Shown here in pieces: positions 49,432 to 57,285 of a DNA stretch of 64,000 bases (the first letter of the stretch is position 1; each line of letters opens with the position of its first letter). This DNA comes from Blastocatellia bacterium UBA7656 (GTDB lineage: Bacteria; Acidobacteriota; Blastocatellia; UBA7656), in contig DLHY01000030.1 in the NCBI GenBank assembly GCA_002483445.1, positions 124,001 through 188,000 of the forward strand, written 5' to 3'. The position numbers and the translations under genes were made by a program. The notes under the pieces were generated by a model, which worked only from the letters and a program-made list of their open reading frames with translations, ran no database searches and was not told where the DNA came from.

Positions 49432-50769
49432 TATGCCTAAAGCTTTCATCCTTCGGTAAAGGTGCGAGCGGTCTATGCCCATCGCTTCAGCCGTGCGGGT
49501 AATGTTGCCGTCGCATTCGGAAAGCTTTCGCAAAATATAATTTCGCTCGTAGGTGTCGCGGCCCTCGCGGTATGAAGTGAAGTTGTAACCGGAAGGCGCG
49601 GCTAGGCTGTCGCTTTGACCGGGCGGAGGAAGGTCATCCGCTGAGATTTTTTCCTTCGCCGTCATGATCACCACGCGCTCTACTGTGTTGCGAAGTTCGC
49701 GCACGTTGCCCGGCCACTGATAAGCCATCAATCGTTCGAGCGCGTCTTCACTGAACGTTTTGGGCTGGCGGTTGTAGGCCGCCGAATACTTTCGATTGAA
49801 GTGATCGACGAGCAAAGGCACATCTTCGATCCTCACTCTGAGCGGAGGAACCTCGAACGGAATCACATTCAAGCGATAAAAGAGATCGGCCCGAAACGAA
49901 CCGCGTTCCATTTCTTCATCGAGCCGTTTGTTCGTAGCCGCGATGATTCGGACATCGACATTGATAGACTTGTTCGACCCCACTGGCTCGAAGCGCTGCT
50001 CTTCCAAAACGCGCAGAACTTTCGCCTGAACTTTCAAACTCATATCGCCCACTTCATCCAAGAGAAGAGTTCCGCCGTCCGCTTGCTCGAACTTGCCGCG
50101 CTTCGATTGAGTCGCGCCCGTGAACGCGCCCTTCGTGTGACCGAAGAGTTCCGACTCGATCAACTCTTCAGGGATAGCCGCGCAGTTAAGCTCGACGAAA
50201 GGCAAGGCGGCGCGCGGCGACTGATGATGAATGGCGCGGGCGACAAGCTCTTTTCCGGTTCCCGACTCTCCATAAATCATGATGCGTCCGTTGGTGGGAG
50301 CGGCAATGCTGATCTGCTGACGCAGGGCGCGCATGGGGACGCTATCGCCTATCATCACCCAGTCGTCCAATCGCTCGCGCATGAGGCGATTGTCGGCTTC
50401 AAGCTGTCGCTGACGAAGCGCGTTGCGGATAGCGAGAACGGTTCGTTCGATCTGAAGCGGCTTTTCGATGAAGTCGAGCGCGCCCAGACGGGTTGCGCGC
50501 ACGGCGGTTTCGATATTGCCATGCCCGCTTATCATGATGACCGCAGTTTCAGGATAAAGCGATTTGATCTGCTCAAGCGTTTCGATTCCGTCTATGCCCG
50601 GAAGCCAGACATCGAGCAGGAGGCAACTGAAGGCGCGGCGCTCGAATGCCGTGAGGCACTCCTCGCCTGAAGCGGCGGTCTCGACTGAAAACCCTTCGTC
50701 TTCCAGCACTCCGCGCAGCGCCAGCCTTATTCCTTCTTCATCATCTACGACAAGAATCGAATTGGGCAT
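49408..50769 (-). CDS. NtrC-type sigma54-dependent response regulator
   Basis: A 453-residue regulator. The receiver domain (1-120) starts SILVVDDEEGIRLALRGVL with phospho-acceptor Asp in LLLDVWLPGIDG and Lys in FIEKPLQ. The AAA+ sigma54-activation domain has Walker A GESGTGKE, the GAFTGA loop that touches sigma54, GGTLLLDEVGDMS (Walker B) and the arginine finger region. A Fis-type helix-turn-helix closes the protein (YILRKLSECDGNITRTAEAMGIDRSHLYRRMKALG). The ATG at 50769 is used because the sequence upstream is octamer repeat. The cognate histidine kinase is not in this window, which is notable because such regulators are often paired. Targets need sigma54 promoters. It is separated from the DUF6599-like gene by a repeat. 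Confidence 0.93.
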   Translation of the reverse strand: MPNSILVVDDEEGIRLALRGVLEDEGFSVETAASGEECLTAFERRAFSCLLLDVWLPGIDGIETLEQIKSLYPETAVIMISGHGNIETAVRATRLGALDFIEKPLQIERTVLAIRNALRQRQLEADNRLMRERLDDWVMIGDSVPMRALRQQISIAAPTNGRIMIYGESGTGKELVARAIHHQSPRAALPFVELNCAAIPEELIESELFGHTKGAFTGATQSKRGKFEQADGGTLLLDEVGDMSLKVQAKVLRVLEEQRFEPVGSNKSINVDVRIIAATNKRLDEEMERGSFRADLFYRLNVIPFEVPPLRVRIEDVPLLVDHFNRKYSAAYNRQPKTFSEDALERLMAYQWPGNVRELRNTVERVVIMTAKEKISADDLPPPGQSDSLAAPSGYNFTSYREGRDTYERNYILRKLSECDGNITRTAEAMGIDRSHLYRRMKALGISDKRGQG

Positions 50770-50784
50770 GTTCGTTGGGAAGAA

Positions 50785-50884
50785 GAGAATGGGAGAATGG
50801 GGGAATGGGAGCAACAGCTTTTCATCTGCCACTCATTCTTCACCCACTCTCCCATTCTCCCACTCATTCTTCTCTCATTCACTC
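50785..50884. repeat. Octamer-type inverted repeat arrays
   Basis: agaatggg units (50785-50810) are followed by complementary ctcccatt/ctcccact/cattctt units (50831-50884). They can pair, forming a hairpin between the regulator gene and the upstream gene. Confidence 0.65.
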
Positions 50885-52081
50885 TTCGCCGCGAGCGGGC
50901 GGCAATCCGAGGATGACCGATTCCATCGGATCAATATCGAGCCTCAGCATACCGCCTGCGTCGGAGAAAGCTTCTCGTTGAGATTTGCGGCGGCGCAAAA
51001 AAACTGTCGTTCCGAAGACGGTTCCGAACAGCAGCACCGTGCCTAAGATCGCGCCGAGTATGCCGAAGGTCGAAAGCAACATCTCGGCAGCTTTTCGAAC
51101 GCGGAAAGGATCGTTCGTCGGCCAGAGCGGATTGCGCAGCCACTTGACGCTGTACGGATACTGAATCGAAGAGACCATCTGCGCGGCCAGATCAGGGTTG
51201 TCCGCGCTTATCCCTGCGACGATGTAGTTGCCTTCTCGCCTGACTGACAGGCGGGCGCGTTCGCTTTCAGCGAGTGATTCCAGATATCCATCCAACTGCT
51301 GCATCGAATCAGTTGCAAACTGTGGCGTGTGATATTCGACGATTATCAGTTTGATCTTTTCGCGCTGAGGCGCGGCGCATTCTATCATCACCGCTTCAGC
51401 TTCGCCCGCAAACGTGAATATGTCGCGGGCGCGATCCACGAAATCACTCATCGCCTGCGGGCCGAGGAAATAACGCTCCGCGTGCAGGGTTGGCGCATAG
51501 CCCGAATTTTTTGCCGCATCGAGCGCGGGCGCAAGGCTTTCAAACAGAGGCGGGCGCGGCGCGGACTGATTGCCGGGAGGGAGAGCTTCGGCCACAGTCT
51601 GCGCGAGTCGCAGGCGGAGAGAGGCGCTGGCTTTCGTTTTTTGATCAGCGTCAGTGACTCGCGCGAAATAGTTGCCCTTATAAAAAATGATGGCGTCCGG
51701 GAGTTGAGCCACTTCCATGCCTATGGCGGGCGTTTTTGCTTTCGGGTCTCTGGCCGCCGCGAAGTAAGTCAGCAGCCCGTAGGCGGCGAATTGATTGGCG
51801 GTTTGAAAAAGCTCCACACGGGCCGCGCCGTAAAGCCGCGAAGAGGCAGACACGACGCGATACTCGCTGTAAATTTGCGCACGGTCTGCGGCCATCTCAG
51901 CGATATTGTCTGCGCTGTATCGTTTGATCTCACCTGTGGCTCTCACTCCCGCGAGTGTTTCCGCCAGAGGCTCGGCAGCAGCGATCATCGTCATGCCATT
52001 GGATGGTTGAGCGAGGGATGAAATGCAGGAGGCGAGCAGAATCGCTATCATTATCGTCGCTCGTTTGAAGTTAACGAACAT
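50879..52081 (-). CDS. DUF6599-like membrane-anchored protein
   Basis: A 400-residue protein with an N-terminal signal or anchor (IMIAILLASCISSLAQ) and a C-terminal membrane helix at about 340-362 (LLSTFGILGAILGTVLLFGTVFGTTVFLRRRK) followed by a short cytoplasmic tail. The soluble region (30-330) has two alpha/beta halves with EYRVVSASSRLYGAARVELFQTANQFAAYGLLTY and KIKLIIVEYHTPQFATDSMQQL, matching an uncharacterised acidobacterial family (DUF6599) as far as I can judge. It is extracytoplasmic with one anchor. The function is unknown. It precedes the sigma54 regulator gene on the same strand and could share a transcript across the repeats. Confidence 0.65.
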   Translation of the reverse strand: MFVNFKRATIMIAILLASCISSLAQPSNGMTMIAAAEPLAETLAGVRATGEIKRYSADNIAEMAADRAQIYSEYRVVSASSRLYGAARVELFQTANQFAAYGLLTYFAAARDPKAKTPAIGMEVAQLPDAIIFYKGNYFARVTDADQKTKASASLRLRLAQTVAEALPPGNQSAPRPPLFESLAPALDAAKNSGYAPTLHAERYFLGPQAMSDFVDRARDIFTFAGEAEAVMIECAAPQREKIKLIIVEYHTPQFATDSMQQLDGYLESLAESERARLSVRREGNYIVAGISADNPDLAAQMVSSIQYPYSVKWLRNPLWPTNDPFRVRKAAEMLLSTFGILGAILGTVLLFGTVFGTTVFLRRRKSQREAFSDAGGMLRLDIDPMESVILGLPPARGEE

Positions 52082-52199
52082 CTTTCTCTCCGATGATGAT
52101 TTGTTGTCCGTGCCTTATCATTTTATTACTGACGCGACGAGTCTGACGACCTGTCGAGTGCTATGACCGGCAAAATCATTAGACCCCGCTACAGGCAGT

Positions 52200-52775
52200 T
52201 CAGTTCCAGCGGCGCATCTCAGCCAGAATCTGCTCCGCATAGCGATGGGGGTGATGTATGTCGTCGAGATGAATCTTTCCCGTATCCGATGCGCTGTCAA
52301 TGATGATGTCGCCGAGGTTCAAAAACCGCTGCCAGACGGAGCTTGTCACCATCACGTCCTGAATCTTGTTGATGGGGATGTTGTGAATGCGTTTGGCGAT
52401 GATGCCGTAGCGCATCTCAAGCTTGAAGTTCGTCAGCGTGTAGACCTCGCGCAATCGGAGTATATGTTTGTAGACGGGAATGATGAAGGCGACGATTCCG
52501 ATTCCCCCGATCACGTAAAGCGCAGTCATATCGTCGCTCAAGCTTTTGCTGCTGAGAATTCCCATCAGCACGGCCGCCGTTATCACTACTGCGACCGCCA
52601 GCGCGTACCACAGATAGACGAATATCATCGTCGGGCGAACGGTGAACAGGTCGCGCTCCTGTTCGGCCATCTCCGCTTTGGGTTTTTGCGCCATCGTCGC
52701 GCCGCAGCCATTGCAGAAACGGCTTCCGGCAGGAACAGGCTGGCCGCACTGATTGCAAAACACACTGTTGGTCAT
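52200..52775 (-). CDS. Zinc-ribbon and bPH2 (YdbS-like) membrane protein
   Basis: A 191-residue protein. It starts with a zinc ribbon, CNQCGQPVPAGSRFCNGCG (four Cys). Two membrane helices follow (FVYLWYALAVAVVITAAVLMGI and ALYVIGGIGIVAFIIPVY). A bacterial PH-like domain is then seen (REVYTLTNFKLEMRYGIIAKRIHNIPINKIQDVMV, FLNLGDIIIDSASDTGKI) and the protein ends HHPHRYAEQILAEMRRWN. The YdbS/YdbT-type domain order suggests a cytoplasmic-facing PH domain at the inner membrane. The exact role is unknown. The ATG at 52775 is chosen because the ribbon begins there; the open frame upstream is antisense to the neighbouring hydrolase gene. Confidence 0.82.
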   Translation of the reverse strand: MTNSVFCNQCGQPVPAGSRFCNGCGATMAQKPKAEMAEQERDLFTVRPTMIFVYLWYALAVAVVITAAVLMGILSSKSLSDDMTALYVIGGIGIVAFIIPVYKHILRLREVYTLTNFKLEMRYGIIAKRIHNIPINKIQDVMVTSSVWQRFLNLGDIIIDSASDTGKIHLDDIHHPHRYAEQILAEMRRWN

Positions 52776-52923
52776 AGTCTCTCTCTCTGCTTGATTTGAC
52801 ACCCGAACCACGCGAGATTTTACCATGAGAAACCGGCAACGGAAGACAGGCAGACGAGACTCCTGCTTTTTGCATCTCATAGTGCTAGAATTGGCGAGGC
52901 TTCTTTGAGAGGGAGGCGCTGAA

Positions 52924-53895
52924 GTGGAAGACGATAAAACAACAGCAGTTGCGAAAGGCTCTTTCGGGTGGGCCAAAAAATGGTTCCGACGCGCCGGGAT
53001 GATAGCTCTGGGCGCGGTCGGTTCGGTTACGGTCGCTATCGGCGCGGCGAGTTTCCCTCTCTCCGGTATGCTCATTCGACCCAAACTCAAGCGGCTCTCT
53101 CATCTTCGCCGCCCTCATATCAATAACTTCATGAAAAAGCAGGGAGTCGAATACGAAGAGATCATCATCCCCTCGACTGACGGGTTGAAGCTGCGGGGAT
53201 GGTGGATGGAAGCGGCTCCGGGGGCAGCAACGGTAGTCGTGCTTCATGGAGTCACGAAGAATCGCACGCAGGTTCTTCGCGCGGCAATCACACTTCGTCG
53301 AGCCGGATTCAATGTTTTAATATTCGACGGGCGCGGTCACGGTCAAAGCGAGGGGCGGCATATAACTTACGGATTTCATGAGCGGAGGGATGTCGAAGCG
53401 GCTGTCGAATGGCTCATCACGGAAAAGAAAGTCGATGCGGAACGCATCGGGCTTGCTGGCGAATCGATGGGCGCGGCGATCTCGCTTCAGGTGGCGGCGC
53501 ATTACCCGCGAATCAAAGCCGTGTGGGCGGATTCTCCTTTCGCCTCTCTGAGGCGAGTGACCAAAGAGTATGTCTCTCGCGTAACGAAGCTGCCCCGCGC
53601 ATTGCTTGAGCCTGTGCTGTGGCCCGCCTTTCATGTGGCCAATTATCGCGGCAAGTTCGATGTCGACGTGGTCGAACCTTTAGCTTTGGCAAAACAGATC
53701 AAATGCCCCGTCTATCTGATTCACGGAACGGCGGACGATTTGATTTCCACTGATCACTCGCAGAACATCTACGACGCGCTCGAAACCAAAAAAGAGTTGT
53801 GGATAGTTGTGGGCGCGCGCCACGCGCGCTCGATTCGACACTCAAGAAACGAGTACAGCGAGCGCCTCATAAAGTTCTTCAAAGAGAATCTGTAA
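52924..53895 (+). CDS. Membrane-anchored alpha/beta hydrolase
   Basis: A 323-residue protein with an N-terminal anchor (about 23-45, RAGMIALGAVGSVTVAIGAASFPL). The hydrolase has TVVVLHGVTKNRTQVL as the oxyanion region, GESMGAAISLQ as nucleophile Ser, IHGTADDLIS with the acid, and ARHARS supplying the His. It resembles the YfhR/BAAT-like or frsA-type group (family S9/esterase-like). The start is a GTG with GGGAGG upstream. The enzyme sits on the outer face of the inner membrane by hydrophobicity, so its substrate is a peptide, ester or lipid in the periplasm. It is divergent from the PH-domain gene and followed by a heptamer hairpin. Confidence 0.82.
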   Translation: MEDDKTTAVAKGSFGWAKKWFRRAGMIALGAVGSVTVAIGAASFPLSGMLIRPKLKRLSHLRRPHINNFMKKQGVEYEEIIIPSTDGLKLRGWWMEAAPGAATVVVLHGVTKNRTQVLRAAITLRRAGFNVLIFDGRGHGQSEGRHITYGFHERRDVEAAVEWLITEKKVDAERIGLAGESMGAAISLQVAAHYPRIKAVWADSPFASLRRVTKEYVSRVTKLPRALLEPVLWPAFHVANYRGKFDVDVVEPLALAKQIKCPVYLIHGTADDLISTDHSQNIYDALETKKELWIVVGARHARSIRHSRNEYSERLIKFFKENL

Positions 53896-53900
53896 AAATC

Positions 53901-53966
53901 CGGAGAATGCGGAATGCGGAATGCAAAGTTCTATTCCGCATTCCGCACTCCACATTCGGCATTCTC
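53901..53966. repeat. Inverted heptamer array (ggaatgc/gcattcc)
   Basis: Three ggaatgc units are followed by attccgc/attccgc/actccac/attcggc units, so it is both a tandem heptamer array and an inverted repeat. It lies between the hydrolase and kinase genes and may act as a processing or termination hairpin. Confidence 0.8.
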
Positions 53967-54045
53967 GATAGACCCGTAAATTGACACTCCGCATGGGCTG
54001 GGGTAGGATTGAGCCGCTCGTCTTTTGCCCCAAAAGGAACCATTT

Positions 54046-56031
54046 ATGAAGCAATGCCCCGTCTGCAAAAGAGAGATGAAGGAGCATCTGCTCTACTGCC
54101 CCTTCGATGGAAACGCGCTGGTGCAAGCGGTCGAGCGCGATCCGCTCGTCGGCGCGGTTATGGATAACAAATATCGCATTGAAGAAAAGGTCGGCGAAGG
54201 CGGCATGGGACGGGTCTATCGCGCGACCCACATACAGATGGATCACACGGTCGCCGTCAAGGTGCTTCATCCTCATCTCTCTTCTGATCAGACTGCTATC
54301 GAACGGTTTCGACGCGAGGCCCGCGCCGCCGCCTTCATCTCTCATCCGAACGCTGTATCGGTTACGGACTTCGGAGTGACCCGCGACACCGGCACCGCTT
54401 ATCTCGTGATGGAATTCCTCGAAGGCATCGAACTGAGAAAAAAGCTCAAGCAGCAGCGTCATCTCGATTATCGGGACGCCTTTTTGATCGTCTATCAAAC
54501 CTGCGCCGCCCTGCAAGCGGCTCACTCGAAGGGGATAGTTCATCGCGATCTCAAGCCCGATAACATCTGGCTCATCAAATCTGAGGAAGGGATTGATCGC
54601 GTCAAGGTGCTGGATTTCGGAATAGCCAAGCTGATGGTTCAATCCGACACCGGCAAACTCACGCAACAGGGCATGATCGTCGGCACGCCTTACTATATGT
54701 CGCCCGAACAATGTCGCGGCGAAGAACTCGACGCCCGAAGCGATATCTACAGCATGGGAGTGATCATGTATGAAATGCTGACGGGCAAGGTTCCCTTCGA
54801 AGCTCCCACTCCCGTAGGCGTCGTCCTCAAACACGCCAGCGAGCCGCCCCGACCTCCGCATCAACTGCGCGGCGATATCCCGCCTTCAGTCGAGCAGGTC
54901 GTCCTCCGCGCGCTCGGGAAACAGCGCGAGGAGCGACAAAACAACGCCATCGAGCTTGCTCAGGAGTTCGAATCCGCCCTCTATGACGCCGGCATCGATC
55001 TCAATATGCTGGGAACCAGTACGCCTCACACCCCCTTCACTCTTCGAAGGCCTTCGGACATATCGCTCAGGCCCGATACCCTGAACCAGCGAACGAACAC
55101 CGCAGGAGTCGCGCGCCCGACAGGCACAGTCTCTCCGACAGAGCCTTTCAGCGGCTCGACCCTCACGGAAAAGAGCGCGGGCCTGTTCGATCAGCAGGAA
55201 GAAAGCGCCCCTCTGTTCGACCGCATTCGCGACTTCGCGCTCGATAATAAAATGATCGTAATCCCTATAGTCGCTGTGCTGGTCGTAGCCCTGGGTTTAG
55301 GCGTATGGGCGTTGACGAGAACGACCTCGACCACCAACGGCCCAGGCACAGACGTTCCGCCTCCGGGGATGGTTTTGATTCCGACCGGAAAGTTCACGAT
55401 GGGAAACAATGCCGCCAGCGATGCGGAAAAGCCTGAGCATGAAGAGACGGTCAATGCTTTCTATATTGATCGCAATGAAGTGACGGTCGAGGATTATTAC
55501 AAATTCATCAAGGCATCGGGCAATGCGCCGCCCAAGACCTGGTCTCCCGCATGGAGAGAAGGCAAATTCACTCCCGAGGAAGCTAAATTGCCTGTCACCA
55601 ACGTTAATTGGTTCGACGCTGGCAAGTATGCGCAATCAATGGGCAAGCGACTTCCTACGGAAGTCGAATGGGAGTACGCCGCAAGGGGAACAGATAAACG
55701 GCTTTATCCGTGGGGCAACGATTTTGACCCGCAGCGCGCCAACATCGGCGACCCGTCGAGAAAAAATATTCAGCAGGTGGGGCGCTATCCTTTGGGCAAA
55801 AGCCCGTTCGATGCGCTCGATATGGCGGGAAATGTCTCGGAATGGACTGATTCGGATTTTATGCGCTATCCCGACCTGAAGACGCTGATGGGGTCGGGCA
55901 AGATCGTTCGAGGAGGGAGTTTTCTTCAGAAACGCGCATCGGCCGCGACGACCTCGCGCAGCGCGATGGCTCCCGACGAGACACGCGAAGATGTGGGCTT
56001 TCGCTGCGTGAAGAGCGCGCCGCGCCAGTGA
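54046..56031 (+). CDS. Ser/Thr kinase with extracytoplasmic FGE-like domain
   Basis: A 661-residue fusion. It begins with a zinc ribbon (MKQCPVCKREMKEHLLYCPFDG), then a protein kinase (VGEGGMGRVYRAT, VAVKVLHPH, HRDLKPDN, DFGIAKLM, GTPYYMSPEQCRG). A linker precedes a membrane helix at about 402-420 (MIVIPIVAVLVVALGLGVWAL). The C-terminal 230 residues are a formylglycine-generating-enzyme/SUMF1-type domain (GMVLIPTGKFTMGNN, YIDRNEVTVEDYYKFI, GKRLPTEVEWEYAARG, ALDMAGNVSEWTDSDF, VRGGSFLQKRASAATTSRS, GFRCVK). The membrane helix puts the FGE domain outside, where it may act as a sensor or binding domain rather than an enzyme. It is the first gene of a kinase-FHA-phosphatase cluster. Confidence 0.92.
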   Translation: MKQCPVCKREMKEHLLYCPFDGNALVQAVERDPLVGAVMDNKYRIEEKVGEGGMGRVYRATHIQMDHTVAVKVLHPHLSSDQTAIERFRREARAAAFISHPNAVSVTDFGVTRDTGTAYLVMEFLEGIELRKKLKQQRHLDYRDAFLIVYQTCAALQAAHSKGIVHRDLKPDNIWLIKSEEGIDRVKVLDFGIAKLMVQSDTGKLTQQGMIVGTPYYMSPEQCRGEELDARSDIYSMGVIMYEMLTGKVPFEAPTPVGVVLKHASEPPRPPHQLRGDIPPSVEQVVLRALGKQREERQNNAIELAQEFESALYDAGIDLNMLGTSTPHTPFTLRRPSDISLRPDTLNQRTNTAGVARPTGTVSPTEPFSGSTLTEKSAGLFDQQEESAPLFDRIRDFALDNKMIVIPIVAVLVVALGLGVWALTRTTSTTNGPGTDVPPPGMVLIPTGKFTMGNNAASDAEKPEHEETVNAFYIDRNEVTVEDYYKFIKASGNAPPKTWSPAWREGKFTPEEAKLPVTNVNWFDAGKYAQSMGKRLPTEVEWEYAARGTDKRLYPWGNDFDPQRANIGDPSRKNIQQVGRYPLGKSPFDALDMAGNVSEWTDSDFMRYPDLKTLMGSGKIVRGGSFLQKRASAATTSRSAMAPDETREDVGFRCVKSAPRQ

Positions 56032-56073
56032 AGAGGTGATGGGGTGATGAGCCATAAGGCAATGAAATCTTCT

Positions 56074-56113
56074 CACTCATAACTCATAACTCATTACTCA
56101 TCACTCATTACTG
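56074..56113. repeat. Heptanucleotide array, actcat(a/t/c) units
   Basis: Five actcata/actcatt/actcatc units run head to tail in the space after the kinase gene. Confidence 0.75.
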
Positions 56114-56194
56114 ATGTATCCATCTTGCCTGATCAGTTGTATCGTTGTATGCTGGGGGACAACTTCAGAGAGGTATCAGTATAGAGTTTTCTGG

Positions 56195-56223
56195 TTTTTG
56201 TTGATCACGGCTTTTCGTATAAT
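56195..56223 (+). promoter_or_regulatory. Promoter of FHA/PP2C genes
   Basis: TATAAT (56218-56223) with a weak TTTTTG -35 at 17 bases. It lies 30 bases before the ATG, with a GGGAGGG ribosome site between. Confidence 0.4.
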
Positions 56224-56253
56224 GGCAGTCAGGTAGCGGGAGGGTTTTCGAGA

Positions 56254-57267
56254 ATGATTACTTGCCCTAATTGCGGCGCTGAAAACAAGCTCACGGCTTC
56301 TGTTTGCCGATTGTGCGAGACTCCTCTTTCAGCGCAGGGGAGAGCCGATTTCCGCGATACCGAAACGAATTTCAAGGAGGACCCTATGGAGTCAACCGAA
56401 CCGGATGGCGTTGCCTGTCCGACTTGCAACACTGTAAACGAGATGGGCTGGGCCTTTTGCCAGCAGTGCGGCAGCAAGCTTCCGCAGATGGCTCCACAGG
56501 GATCGCCGACTGTGGCCGAGAAACGACAGTCGCCTTCGCTTGAGCAGCCGACTGTTCTGGCAACGCCCAACGCGCCTCCCAATATGCCGCTCGGACAGCC
56601 GACCGTCGTAGACCAGTCTCTCTCGCTCGATGCGATGAATGCGGGAGGACGGCCAACCATAGTCGATCAATCCATCGGGGCGCAATGGTCGACTCCGCCT
56701 GAGCAGTCTCGTCCGCCTCTGCCTCCGCCGATGGACGCTCCCCTGGCACAGTCTACGGTTCCCGAATATCCTCCGGCCACGCCGCCCGCTCCCAAGTCGA
56801 GCCTTCCGCCGTCAAAAAGCACGGAGGAAGTGCAGTCTATGCCCGCGCCTTTGAAACCGGCGGCGGGAGGGGTTCACTGCAACAAGTGCGGACACCAGAG
56901 CGCGGCAGGCAGCGCGTTTTGCGCCGGATGCGGCAGTCCTCTTACAGTGGCAAAAACCATAGTGATGTCTTCTGTGCCTGCCTTGCCCAAAGGCCGCCTG
57001 CACCTGATCATGGAAGGCGGGCAGCCCGGAGAGATATTCGATCTCCAGGACGAAACCATAGTGGGGAGGGTCAGCGGCGATATATCTTTTCCGCATGATG
57101 GGTTCATGTCGAGCCGACACGCGAGGATCGTGCGCCAGGGCAATACGTTCGTCCTCAGAGATGAGGGCAGCCGCAACGGCACCTTCATCAAGATCAAGGA
57201 TGAAGTGGAACTTCAGCCCGGAGACATGATACTGATCGGCAAGCAGCTTTTTAGATTCGAGGTCTAA
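56254..57267 (+). CDS. Zinc-ribbon and FHA domain protein
   Basis: A 337-residue cytoplasmic protein. Three zinc ribbons are visible: CPNCGAENKLTASVCRLCE (4-22), CPTCNTVNEMGWAFCQQCG (about 53) and CNKCGHQSAAGSAFCAGCG (about 208). Between the second and third lies a Pro-rich linker with repeated Thr motifs (PTVL, QPTVVDQS, RPTIVDQS, QSTVPEY). The C-terminal FHA domain (about 255-337) has DETIVGRVSGDI, SSRHARI, FVLRDEGSRNGTFI and FRFEV, so the phosphothreonine-binding Arg/Ser/His/Asn are present. FHA domains bind phosphothreonine made by Ser/Thr kinases; the kinase precedes and a PP2C phosphatase follows 18 bases later. It is likely an adaptor in that pathway, and the Thr repeats may be kinase sites. 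Confidence 0.88.
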   Translation: MITCPNCGAENKLTASVCRLCETPLSAQGRADFRDTETNFKEDPMESTEPDGVACPTCNTVNEMGWAFCQQCGSKLPQMAPQGSPTVAEKRQSPSLEQPTVLATPNAPPNMPLGQPTVVDQSLSLDAMNAGGRPTIVDQSIGAQWSTPPEQSRPPLPPPMDAPLAQSTVPEYPPATPPAPKSSLPPSKSTEEVQSMPAPLKPAAGGVHCNKCGHQSAAGSAFCAGCGSPLTVAKTIVMSSVPALPKGRLHLIMEGGQPGEIFDLQDETIVGRVSGDISFPHDGFMSSRHARIVRQGNTFVLRDEGSRNGTFIKIKDEVELQPGDMILIGKQLFRFEV

Positions 57268-57285
57268 GGTAAGTGGGGGTAGCCA

